DNA from: Brevifilum sp029548365
Lineage (GTDB): Bacteria; Chloroflexota; Anaerolineae; Anaerolineales; Anaerolineaceae
DNA length: 64,000 nt
Assembly: GCA_035376985.1 (NCBI GenBank)
Contig: DAOSSA010000003.1
Location: 62,001 to 126,000 of the forward strand
Direction: 5' to 3'
Shown here piece by piece: positions 8,859 through 17,003 of this stretch. Made by a program: the position numbers and the translations under genes. The notes beneath the pieces were generated by a model. It had not been told where the DNA came from, did no database searches, and saw nothing but the letters and a program-made list of their open reading frames with translations. The stretch's first letter is position 1; each line of letters starts with the position of its first letter.

Positions 8859-10013
8859 ATGAAAAAAATTCTACTGGTTAGCCTGTTGATGATCCTCCTC
8901 AGCCTGATGCTGGGCAATGCGCACAGTGCAGTCGATGCATCCGGCTCTGCTTATTTCGAGCTGCCCCTGTGCCTGCCCGGCGTGCTGGATGACGGGACCT
9001 GCCTGATGCTCGGGCCTGCCCAGGTCATCGCTGAGCTGAGGGCTTCTGGATTTACCTACCCGCCCAGGGGATTACCAGCTGCCACGCCCCCTTCCGAAAT
9101 GGGGGTCATGCCTGTGTTTATCGCCCAGATCAATCTTTCCGAAGACGAGCCTGCCCCAATTTACGCCAGTTTTGAAGACGCCCGAACCGGCGCGAACCCG
9201 ACCCGCTTTATCGAAGCCGGTCGGATGCGTTTTGTCAGCTATATCGAACGCAGAGACGATACCGATGGAACCCATTATGTTAAGTTGGCTTCCGGCGAAT
9301 GGACTCGCGCTGCACCAGCAGCTTACCCAAAATTTCAGGGATTAGAATTCTATGAAAACCCAAAAAATAATTTTGGCTGGATGATTACAGAAGGCGAAAG
9401 CTATGTAGCGCCTTCGTTTAATGCCCAAAAAACCGGCGTTGCTTACAGTAAGCACAGCTTGTTCCAGGTCTTTGACACTGTGGAAGCAGAAGGTTATTTG
9501 TGGTATCAAATTGCGCCCGGTGAATGGATCAACAGCCATGTTTCAGGTGTGGTGATATTAAGGCCAGATCAGCCGGAAGGCGTTACTGCTAATCGCTGGA
9601 TTGAACTGGATCTGTTTCAGCAGACCGCAATGGTTTACGAAGACGGACAGTTGCTGTTTGCCACCCTGATGACTTCGGGCTGGGAGCCCTTCTATACAAA
9701 GCCGGGCGTCTTCACCATCTACGAAAAAATGGAGCTGGCTGACATGCTTGGCTCCTTTGAAGCGGACCGCTCCGATTATTACTTGTTTCAAGATGTCCCC
9801 TGGCAGATGTATTATGACGAAGCTCGCGCCATTCACACCGCATATTGGCGCACAAATTTTGGCTATTTGGGTTCGCATGGCTGCATCAACCTCTCCCCCG
9901 GGGATGCTCACTGGATGTTCCTATGGGCAAATGAAGGTGATTACGTCTGGGTGCACGATACCAGCGGACGCACGCCGACCGACCCCACTTATTACGGCCC
10001 TGGGGCGCCTTAG
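8859..10013 (+). CDS. Secreted L,D-transpeptidase (YkuD domain)
   Basis: A 384-residue exported protein with a clear signal peptide (MKKILLVSLLMILLSLMLG). The C-terminal half is a YkuD domain: it starts around WIELDLFQQTAMVYE, has the conserved histidine in AIHTAYW and ends with the catalytic SHGCINL cysteine motif. Such enzymes make 3-3 peptidoglycan cross-links or attach proteins to the wall. The ~200 residues before it lack a recognised domain but contain two SH3-like stretches (for example YVAPSFNAQKTG) that may bind the wall. GAGGAAAG precedes the ATG, and a terminator follows at 10053. Confidence 0.88.
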   Translation: MKKILLVSLLMILLSLMLGNAHSAVDASGSAYFELPLCLPGVLDDGTCLMLGPAQVIAELRASGFTYPPRGLPAATPPSEMGVMPVFIAQINLSEDEPAPIYASFEDARTGANPTRFIEAGRMRFVSYIERRDDTDGTHYVKLASGEWTRAAPAAYPKFQGLEFYENPKNNFGWMITEGESYVAPSFNAQKTGVAYSKHSLFQVFDTVEAEGYLWYQIAPGEWINSHVSGVVILRPDQPEGVTANRWIELDLFQQTAMVYEDGQLLFATLMTSGWEPFYTKPGVFTIYEKMELADMLGSFEADRSDYYLFQDVPWQMYYDEARAIHTAYWRTNFGYLGSHGCINLSPGDAHWMFLWANEGDYVWVHDTSGRTPTDPTYYGPGAP

Positions 10014-10052
10014 CTCTGGCATCGAAAACAAGCTTTGATCGATATCATCAAC

Positions 10053-10088
10053 AAATCCCTGCAGATCGAAATCTTGCAGGGATTTTTT
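10053..10088 (+). terminator. Rho-independent terminator after the L,D-transpeptidase gene
   Basis: Stem AAATCCCTGCA/TGCAGGGATTT with an 11-base loop, followed by a run of T. Confidence 0.85.
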
Positions 10089-10174
10089 GTCCAATCCTCT
10101 GGAATAGAAGGAAAAATCAGTAATGTGTCAGCAACCTGAGAATTCCTATCAACATTATCCGGGAAGGCACACGG

Positions 10175-10564
10175 TCACCATTTACGATTCACTTTCCTTT
10201 CTGCAGGCATGTCACGGCTGGTAATGATATCGATGCCTGTTCCCAGCGCGTTTTGCAGAACGACCTGGTTGATCTTGACGGGTGCTTGCACTTCGATTTC
10301 GCGTAATTTTTTTGCCAGGTTAGGAATGAGAAGCTTGGGAAAACTTTTGCTTGTGTAAACAGGCACCAGAGGATGCAATCCCCCCTTCACTTTAACTGTG
10401 GAAGCCACCATCCGGCGAGGATCCTGCAGTTCACTGATCGCATATTCTTTACCCCGCTTGCAGCCGCTTTCTAATACCTCTAAAACCTGGGAGCCTTCGT
10501 GCTTAACCTTGAGCAAGCAGCCCTGGGGGCAGGTTACACAGATAATTTCACTGATCTCAACCAC
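10175..10564 (-). CDS. DUF1667 iron-sulfur protein, third subunit of a GlpABC-like complex
   Basis: A 129-residue small protein with a cysteine pattern resembling the N-terminal 4Fe-4S region of molybdopterin oxidoreductases: CVTCPQGC at residues 9-16 and a fourth cysteine in SGCKRGKEYA. This is the DUF1667 family, which almost always follows two FAD-dependent oxidoreductases, as here. It probably carries electrons from the flavoproteins to an acceptor. The start is GTG at 10564, supported by AAGGA 7 bases upstream; the ATG overlapping that site is out of frame. It is the last gene of the three-gene operon. Confidence 0.8.
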   Translation of the reverse strand: MVEISEIICVTCPQGCLLKVKHEGSQVLEVLESGCKRGKEYAISELQDPRRMVASTVKVKGGLHPLVPVYTSKSFPKLLIPNLAKKLREIEVQAPVKINQVVLQNALGTGIDIITSRDMPAERKVNRKW

Positions 10565-10597
10565 AATTCATTCCTTTTCTGCCAACAATCATTCACT

Positions 10598-11872
10598 TTA
10601 CCGCTTTCTGACGTTAACGGTCAAAGAGGTTGCCTTTTGAACCGCCTCATAGGCTTGCGGTTTGAGCGCCAGGGTTAAAATCTCCCCGGGGCGGGCATAG
10701 GGTTGTGCTTTTTTCGCCACCACCTCGCCATTCTGGTCTTCCACAGTGACCAAAACGCGCTCTTCAATCGGTACAATGGCGCGCATCTGCAGTCGAACCA
10801 GCTCCACAGCCAGGTGCGCTTTTTCCAGCTTGTGGGGCACCACATAGCGGATATTCTCGCCCGCTTTAAGCGGAATGTGTCCGCCCGGTTCAACTCGCTC
10901 AGACCGGGCAAAGGCTGCCGCGCCTTTCCCCGCCACATAACCCGCCTCGGTGACCCAGTCCACCAGGTCATACACATGCACCACATTCCCGGCGGCAAAA
11001 ATCCCGGGGACATTGGTCATAAAGTGGTCATCTACAAAGGGCCCGTTGGTCACCGGGTCCAGCAGGACGCCGGCCTGTTTGGAAAGCTCATTTTCCGGGA
11101 TCAAGCCCACGGAGAGCAACAATGTATCGCAGGGGATGATCTCCTGCGTGCCGGGGATGGGTTGCCAGGCAGCATCCACGCTGACGGCTTCCACCGCTTC
11201 CACCCGGTGGTTTCCAATAATGCGATTGACCGTGCGTTGTTTCTCTAAGACAATTCCATAATCCAATAGGCATTGCACATAGTTGCGCGTCAAGCCGCTC
11301 AGGTAAGGCATGATTTCCAGCACCCGTTCAACCTGCGCGCCTTCGATGGTCAGCCGCCGCGCCATGATCATGCCGATATCGCCCGAACCCAGAATGACAA
11401 ATTTTTCGCCAGGCATATAGCCTTCAACATTCACAAAGCGCTGAGCCGTGCCGGCAGTGTACACACCTGCCGGACGGGAGCCGGGCAGCAAAATTTGGGC
11501 CCGGGTGCGCTCACGGCAGCCCATCGCCAGGACGATCGCGCCCGTTTTGATTTCAATGTAACCCAAACCCCTGTTGATGGCGTAGATCGTCCGTTCGGGG
11601 GTGATATCCAGCACCATCGTGTCCATCAGGGTTTCCACGCCATGTCCCCTGACCTTATGGATGAAGTGTTGGGCATAGGCGGGCCCGGGCAGATCCTCGT
11701 TAAATAATTCCAGTCCAAAGCCGTTGTGAATACATTGCAGTAAAATGCCGCCCAGTTCAACATCGCGCTCGATGATCAGCACATCCTCGGCGCCATTTTC
11801 CTTGGCGGCAATAGCAGCAGCCAGCCCGCCCGGTCCGCTGCCGATGATGACAACATCATAGTCCCGTTTCAT
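10598..11872 (-). CDS. FAD-dependent NAD(P)-disulfide-type oxidoreductase, second subunit of a GlpABC-like complex
   Basis: A 424-residue flavoprotein. The N-terminus has the FAD-binding GSGPGGLAAAIAAKENG motif, the middle has a second nucleotide-binding GSGDIGMIMARR motif (about residues 160-172), and FAAGNVVHVYDL is the C-terminal FAD contact. It lacks a redox-active CxxC, as expected for this subgroup, which pairs with a glycerol-3-phosphate-dehydrogenase-like partner and a DUF1667 protein. Its start codon overlaps the stop of the upstream gene by four bases (ATGA), implying translational coupling. Confidence 0.85.
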   Translation of the reverse strand: MKRDYDVVIIGSGPGGLAAAIAAKENGAEDVLIIERDVELGGILLQCIHNGFGLELFNEDLPGPAYAQHFIHKVRGHGVETLMDTMVLDITPERTIYAINRGLGYIEIKTGAIVLAMGCRERTRAQILLPGSRPAGVYTAGTAQRFVNVEGYMPGEKFVILGSGDIGMIMARRLTIEGAQVERVLEIMPYLSGLTRNYVQCLLDYGIVLEKQRTVNRIIGNHRVEAVEAVSVDAAWQPIPGTQEIIPCDTLLLSVGLIPENELSKQAGVLLDPVTNGPFVDDHFMTNVPGIFAAGNVVHVYDLVDWVTEAGYVAGKGAAAFARSERVEPGGHIPLKAGENIRYVVPHKLEKAHLAVELVRLQMRAIVPIEERVLVTVEDQNGEVVAKKAQPYARPGEILTLALKPQAYEAVQKATSLTVNVRKR

Positions 11873-13386
11873 ATCAACGCCTCCACGCTCAGATGTTCCT
11901 GATCAACATCCTTGGTCCGGCGGGAGAGGAAATTCGAAGTTCCCCCCTTTTTTGTGATCTCCTCCGGCGTGAGCCCCAACTCTTCGGCGAGGATCGCCAC
12001 CACGCGCGGCATATCAAACCCGCCCTGGCAACGACCGGTACCCGTCCAGGTGCGCCGCTTGATGGCGTCGTAAGTATCCGCCGGGATAGGGGCATGGATT
12101 TCAGCCCGTATTTCTCCTTCAGTGACCGTTTCACAGCGGCACACAATCCGTCCATAAGCCGGGTCCCTGGCCAGCAAAGCTGCCTGTTCGTCTCGACTCA
12201 GGTTGCGAAAAACCGGGCGAGGAACCCGTACCGGGTTCCAATCCGCTTTTTCAACCAGGACTTCGCCGGCGCCCTGCAGCAGCTCGATCACCTTGAGAGC
12301 GATCGCCGGTGCAGCAGTGAACCCGGGTGATTCAATCCCGCCCAGGTTAACCAATCCTGAAACCTTATCCGGGATTTCAATGATAAAGTCCTGGTTGTAA
12401 TTTATATCCGGGTTGGGTGAGGGCGCATTACCGGTGGCGCGCAACCCGGCAAACTGGGCAATGATGTGTTTTCGTTTAATCGCCGGCAGCAGTTTATTGC
12501 CGCCCTCCCAAATTTCCTGGATGCCCTCTGTGGTCATAGCCTTGTTTTCTTTTGAGTCCACAAAATTGGCGTTGGGGCCAACGATTACATTTCCGTGCAG
12601 CGTGCCTCCCACGACGATGCCTTTTCCTTTATCTGTGGGGGTTGGAAAGAACACTGTGAGCCGTGTCAACTTGAAGTCCGCCTGATCCAGAATTACATAT
12701 TCACCGCGCCGGGGCTTGATGATAAATTCCGGGCGGACGCCAGCCTGGTGCATAACCTCATCCGCATATAGCCCGGCTGCGTTGACCGTCCAGCGCGAGA
12801 AAAATTCACCCCGATTGGTGCACACGCCGATGATGCGTGTACCTTCCATTATGAAATCTTCAAAGGCAGTCTCCCGCATCAGTTCCACGCCATTCATCAC
12901 CGCGTTTTCCGCCGCGGCCACGGTGGCAGCAAAGGGATCGCTGATCGCGCCGGTAGGCGCCCACAGGGCTGCCACCACATCCGGGCGGATCAACGGCTCT
13001 CGTTGGCGCACCTCCTCGGCGCTGATGATCTCAATACCCGGTACACCATTACGCCGACCACGCTCCAGCAGCTCTTCCAGAACCTGCGCCTCTTCTTCGT
13101 TGACGGCAACTACAAAATCTCCGCAGCGTTCGTATTTGATTCCCAGTTCCTGTGATAAACCGGGCCACATCTCCACCGCCATCACATTGGTCAGTGCTTT
13201 ATTCGAACCTGTCGGAGGGTCGTATCCTGCGTGCAGAACAGCAGAATTTGCCGAGCTGGTCCCCATGCCAACATCAACCTCTTTTTCAATTAACAAAATA
13301 TCCAGTTTGTTTCTGGATAAGAAACGGGCGACCAAACTGCCAACGATTCCGGCGCCAATGATAATCACATCGTAGGTTTTGGGCAA
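11869..13386 (-). CDS. GlpA-like FAD-dependent dehydrogenase with C-terminal BFD-like domain
   Basis: A 505-residue oxidase/dehydrogenase of the DAO fold, related to anaerobic glycerol-3-phosphate dehydrogenase. FAD is bound by DVIIIGAGIVGSLVARFL at the N-terminus. The last ~110 residues form a BFD-like [2Fe-2S] domain with CRCE and GRCQGGF, but the fourth expected cysteine is aspartate (GGFDMP). The TTG at 13386 is favoured because GGAGG lies 5 bases upstream; TTG at 13398 would overlap that site. No glycerol kinase or facilitator is adjacent, so another 2-hydroxy substrate is possible. Confidence 0.82.
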   Translation of the reverse strand: MPKTYDVIIIGAGIVGSLVARFLSRNKLDILLIEKEVDVGMGTSSANSAVLHAGYDPPTGSNKALTNVMAVEMWPGLSQELGIKYERCGDFVVAVNEEEAQVLEELLERGRRNGVPGIEIISAEEVRQREPLIRPDVVAALWAPTGAISDPFAATVAAAENAVMNGVELMRETAFEDFIMEGTRIIGVCTNRGEFFSRWTVNAAGLYADEVMHQAGVRPEFIIKPRRGEYVILDQADFKLTRLTVFFPTPTDKGKGIVVGGTLHGNVIVGPNANFVDSKENKAMTTEGIQEIWEGGNKLLPAIKRKHIIAQFAGLRATGNAPSPNPDINYNQDFIIEIPDKVSGLVNLGGIESPGFTAAPAIALKVIELLQGAGEVLVEKADWNPVRVPRPVFRNLSRDEQAALLARDPAYGRIVCRCETVTEGEIRAEIHAPIPADTYDAIKRRTWTGTGRCQGGFDMPRVVAILAEELGLTPEEITKKGGTSNFLSRRTKDVDQEHLSVEALI

Positions 13387-13533
13387 AACAACCTCCAAAC
13401 AACAACAGTGAGCCCACCAAATTAGACTTCACCAATTATACTCGGGTTGATTTATAAAAATTGAACCGATATCCAGATTGTAGGAATATTTTCCAACGTT
13501 GATGGGGTTGTGCCCGGCCCAGGATCAGCGCAA

Positions 13534-14262
13534 TCAGGGCGTGATGATCACCGGCAGGCTATCTAAAACCCCTACCACACCTGGCCAGCCAGCAGACTGC
13601 CAAATCACCAGGCGCATGTTCTCCTGTTTAACAACAGGCGAATAAGCCAGTGAGATCGAAAATTCGAAATCCATGCCGGGCGTTTCCACAGCCAATTGTC
13701 TGCTAAAAATGGCGCGCCCGCGCTCGGTCATTAACTCAAAATAAATCGGGGTTTCATTAATCGGCTTGACAGTTCCTGTAATCAGCAGCGGGGAGTCGCT
13801 GATGACAGCGCCAGGTTTGGGTTGAGTAACTGTCAACCAGGGGTCTTCATTAAGATGCAGCAGGATTTGCTCTTCACCCCCGTTTGCCAGGTTCAATAGT
13901 GCAGAACGCATCGCCAGGGGACGATGGAAGCGATCCTGGGTCGTAACCGTAAGGATAGCAGAACTCGTGTCCGTCGGAATTTCGAAAGCCAGGCTGGTTG
14001 AAAATTCGAAGATTGTGTCGCTGAGAGCATCTACCCTGAGCAACTGCCTTGCGAGCAAGTTTTGTTTCCGATCTACCAGGGTCAACCTGACCAAGCCGTC
14101 TTCTCCTGCGTGGATCATTGCGGTCACCTCGATCGGCGCCGTCACCAATGAGCCTTCACCCGGGCTAAGTAGGGTCATCGGTTGTGTCGGTTGCGCATTG
14201 GCAGAGTGCACAAACGCCAAGATCAAACCCAACGAAAGGAATAAGCGCAGGTAAGATTGCAT
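13534..14262 (-). CDS. Secreted protein of unknown function with two Ig-like/Gmad2-like repeats
   Basis: A 242-residue exported protein with a signal peptide ending near FVHSANAQ. The mature part contains two similar ~100-residue beta-rich units, each opening with a phrase such as MTLLSPGEGSLVTAPIEV and LTVTQPKPGAVISDSPLLI. This pattern resembles extracellular immunoglobulin-like domains of the Gmad2 or Big type. No catalytic motif is visible. The ATG at 14262 lies only 6 bases beyond a TATAAT, so the message may be leaderless; the upstream in-frame TTG at 14277 would put the promoter inside the gene. Confidence 0.65.
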   Translation of the reverse strand: MQSYLRLFLSLGLILAFVHSANAQPTQPMTLLSPGEGSLVTAPIEVTAMIHAGEDGLVRLTLVDRKQNLLARQLLRVDALSDTIFEFSTSLAFEIPTDTSSAILTVTTQDRFHRPLAMRSALLNLANGGEEQILLHLNEDPWLTVTQPKPGAVISDSPLLITGTVKPINETPIYFELMTERGRAIFSRQLAVETPGMDFEFSISLAYSPVVKQENMRLVIWQSAGWPGVVGVLDSLPVIITP

Positions 14263-14268
14263 GGAGGA

Positions 14269-14296
14269 ATTATACAATATTCCACCTTTTCACCAA
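14269..14296 (-). promoter_or_regulatory. Promoter placing the transcript start at the ATG (leaderless)
   Basis: TTGGTG, a 16-base spacer and TATAAT read on the minus strand. The expected start of transcription falls on or next to the ATG at 14262, and no ribosome-binding site separates them. Confidence 0.5.
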
Positions 14297-14298
14297 TA

Positions 14299-14330
14299 GG
14301 GGCTGTTTCATGAATTGCTGGAACAGCCCC
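14299..14330. terminator. Hairpin after the carboxypeptidase gene, probably a terminator
   Basis: GGGGCTGTT/AACAGCCCC stem with a 14-base loop, 26 bases beyond the stop codon of the upstream minus-strand gene. There is no T-tract on either side, so termination is not certain. Confidence 0.4.
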
Positions 14331-14355
14331 TGTTATCAAAAATATTAAACCCGCT

Positions 14356-15876
14356 TTAAAGATCGTAAATTTCCGTGTACTTTTTCCTCAGGTAAGCCAT
14401 GTAGGGTTCAGGGGTGATCTTGCTGCCTGTTGCTTTGAGCATAATCTCCTGGGGTTCAAATTTACTGCCATATTGATGGACATGCTCGCGCATCCACCCC
14501 AGGATGGTGTCAAATTCTCCCCGGGCAATTTCATCCGGAACATGGGGGTTTTCTTCCAATAGTTTTTCCCACAACTGCGCTGAAGCCAGGTTACCGAGTG
14601 CATAGGTGGGGAAATACCCGATCATCCCGCCGCTCCAGTGGATATCCTGCAGCACACCAACCGCATCGTCAGGCGGAGTGATGCCGAGGTATTCCTGCAT
14701 CCTGCTGTTCCAGATCTCCGGCAGATCAGCGACATTCATTGTTCCTTCCATCAAACCAATTTCTATTTCCAGGCGCAGCATGATGTGCATGTTGTAGGTG
14801 GCTTCATCGGCTTCAACCCGGATAAATGAAGGTTCGACCCTGTTAATCCCGCGGTAAAAGTCCTCTAAGCTGACCCCGCCCAGGTGGTGAGAAAAGAGCA
14901 TCTGGAAGGAAGGATAGAAGTGCGACCAGAACGCCTTACTGCGCCCGACGATGTTTTCCCACAATCGCGATTGCGATTCATGAATCGCCAGTGAGCTTGC
15001 CCCGCCAAGGGGATGGCGTTTATACTTTTCAGGCACGCCCTGACCGTACATGGCATGTCCGGATTCGTGCATTGTGCCAAATAAAGCTGAGCCACCATCC
15101 TGTTTGAGGTAGCGGGTGGTGATGCGCACATCTCCGTAGCCAAATTCGGTGGTAAAAGGATGCGGCGCCACATCCAGGCGACCGCGCTGCCAATCATAAC
15201 CAAAACAGGTGATCACATGTCGACCAAACAGCGCCTGATGTTCCTCATTGTAATGCTGCTTGATGAAGGAATTGTCAGGCGGTTCTTTCTCGGCAATTTC
15301 CTGCAAAAGTTCTACCTGCTGAGGGCGCAACGCGTCGAAGATTTCTTTAACTTCAGTTGTTTTCATGCCGGGCTCGAAATCATCCAACAGCGGGTCGTAA
15401 ATGTGATCATAGGGCTTAAACAGGTCAGCGTATTGCTTACGCAGGTCAACAAGGGTTTCCAGGTGCGGCTGGAAGATGGAAAAATCAGATTGTGCTCTTG
15501 CTTTGACCCAGGCTTCGTGCCCCATGGTTTGCGCTCTGATGGTTTCCATCAACATCGGCAGCGGCACTTTTACTTGCTTCTCGTAGACCCTCTTGATTGA
15601 TTTAACCGAGCGCGCCGCGTCGGTTTCTGCGTTCAAATCCCCCACTTCTGTCTCCAGGTCCGCGATCAACTGACCGAACTCCTCGGTGGCAAATTTCTCG
15701 TGCAAAATGCGACCTAAAGCGGCAGCCTGCAAGCCGCGCTCTTCAGCGCCCCCGGGCGGCATATAAATTTGTTGATCCCACCCCAACACAGCCATAATGT
15801 GCTGCAGGTCTGTAAATTCTGCCACACGTTCCAGCAATGTTTGCATTTTGGGTGAGTATTCTGGCTTTTCAGACAT
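14356..15876 (-). CDS. Carboxypeptidase Taq (M32 metallocarboxypeptidase)
   Basis: A 506-residue cytoplasmic zinc carboxypeptidase that trims residues from peptide C-termini. The zinc site is HESGH in TMHESGHAMYGQ, followed by the family's ESQSRLWEN stretch that supplies the third ligand. The length is that of typical M32 enzymes. Family signatures such as LGWDQQIYMPPGGAEERG near the N-terminus and DVRITTRY in the middle are present. It is preceded by the hydroxyacid dehydrogenase gene 51 bases upstream, on the same strand. Confidence 0.93.
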   Translation of the reverse strand: MSEKPEYSPKMQTLLERVAEFTDLQHIMAVLGWDQQIYMPPGGAEERGLQAAALGRILHEKFATEEFGQLIADLETEVGDLNAETDAARSVKSIKRVYEKQVKVPLPMLMETIRAQTMGHEAWVKARAQSDFSIFQPHLETLVDLRKQYADLFKPYDHIYDPLLDDFEPGMKTTEVKEIFDALRPQQVELLQEIAEKEPPDNSFIKQHYNEEHQALFGRHVITCFGYDWQRGRLDVAPHPFTTEFGYGDVRITTRYLKQDGGSALFGTMHESGHAMYGQGVPEKYKRHPLGGASSLAIHESQSRLWENIVGRSKAFWSHFYPSFQMLFSHHLGGVSLEDFYRGINRVEPSFIRVEADEATYNMHIMLRLEIEIGLMEGTMNVADLPEIWNSRMQEYLGITPPDDAVGVLQDIHWSGGMIGYFPTYALGNLASAQLWEKLLEENPHVPDEIARGEFDTILGWMREHVHQYGSKFEPQEIMLKATGSKITPEPYMAYLRKKYTEIYDL

Positions 15877-15927
15877 AAAAATCCTTTCTCTTGAAAATCA
15901 ATCACAAGAGGGCAGCCAATCGGGTGG

Positions 15928-16869
15928 CTAAACGATCTTCCAGCGCAATGGCTTTCCTTCCAGCGCAGCCACCACTTCCTCAACGATGTCAAAGCCTGCT
16001 CGCAATTGGGCTTCCTCCGTTTGTGCGGCGATATGGGGCGTTGCCACAACCTTGGGATGTGTGGATAAAAGATCGCCTGCTGCAGGCGGTTCTGCTTCAA
16101 AGACATCCAGCCCCGCACCAGCCACCTTTCCGCTGTTAAGGGCATCCAACAGGGCGCTGCCTTCAACAACGCCCCCGCGTGAAGCGTCGATAATCAAAAC
16201 GCCGTCCTTCATCTTGCCGAACGCTTCGGCATTAAGCAGGTAATGGGTCTGGGGTTTGTGGGGTACGTGCAGGGTGATGATATCTGACTGCGCCAAAAAT
16301 TCGTCAAAACTGACCGGTTCCGCACCAAAACTACGAATTTCATCCTGCGGTTTTGAAGACCCGAAGGTGATCACCTTCATATCAAAAGCCAAAGCCCGTT
16401 GCAGGACAGCTTTCGCGATGTTCCCAAAACCGATGATACCCAGGGTTTTCTTGTAAAGTTCCGTCCCAACCAGGTCTTTTTTAAGCCATTGTTCGGCTTT
16501 CATCCCGGCATCAGCCTTGGGAATGCTGCGAATCAGGCTCAACATCAATCCCAGGGTGTGTTCTGCCACCGAGACCGTAGTTGAAACCGGGGCATTGACC
16601 ACAGTGACGCCATGCGCCTCGGCTGCTTTCAAGTCGATATTGTCCACGCCAACCCCCATCCGCCCCGCAACTTTCAGGTTGGTCGCTTTTGTCAACACTT
16701 CATCGGTAATCTTTGTGCGCCCCCGAACGATGACAGCGTCCATTTCAGGGATCACATCTAATAATTCTTCGGGAGAAATCCCTTTTCTGTCAATCAACTC
16801 CACCGATGCGAGCAAGTCCGGGTCGCTGATCTCAGAAAGACCATCTGTGAGTAAAATTTTCCAACGCAT
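15928..16869 (-). CDS. D-2-hydroxyacid dehydrogenase, phosphoglycerate dehydrogenase-like
   Basis: A 313-residue NAD-dependent dehydrogenase. The coenzyme-binding motif is GIIGFGNIAKAV; the catalytic Arg lies in ASRGGVVEG, the Glu in the LDVFEAEPP region and the His in TPHIAAQT. This makes the fold and chemistry clear. It is the short form without the C-terminal ACT regulatory domain found in many SerA proteins, so 3-phosphoglycerate is likely but not proved as substrate. The ATG at 16869 is preceded by AGGAGG at a spacing of 10; the in-frame TTG at 16875 is an alternative. Confidence 0.85.
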   Translation of the reverse strand: MRWKILLTDGLSEISDPDLLASVELIDRKGISPEELLDVIPEMDAVIVRGRTKITDEVLTKATNLKVAGRMGVGVDNIDLKAAEAHGVTVVNAPVSTTVSVAEHTLGLMLSLIRSIPKADAGMKAEQWLKKDLVGTELYKKTLGIIGFGNIAKAVLQRALAFDMKVITFGSSKPQDEIRSFGAEPVSFDEFLAQSDIITLHVPHKPQTHYLLNAEAFGKMKDGVLIIDASRGGVVEGSALLDALNSGKVAGAGLDVFEAEPPAAGDLLSTHPKVVATPHIAAQTEEAQLRAGFDIVEEVVAALEGKPLRWKIV

Positions 16870-17003
16870 TATCAATGTTCCTCCTAGGGTTTATTTTTAG
16901 AGACGATAATTAATTTTACCATCACTCAAGCGTGAAACGCTTTCCAAATTTATTAATATCTGTGCCAATCGATGGCGCAGGATTTACGGCATCCGTTATC
17001 CAG

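Noticed and set aside
10703..11248. 181-residue plus-strand frame
   Set aside because: It lies antisense to the NAD/FAD oxidoreductase gene, has no ribosome site and has a low-complexity shadow composition.
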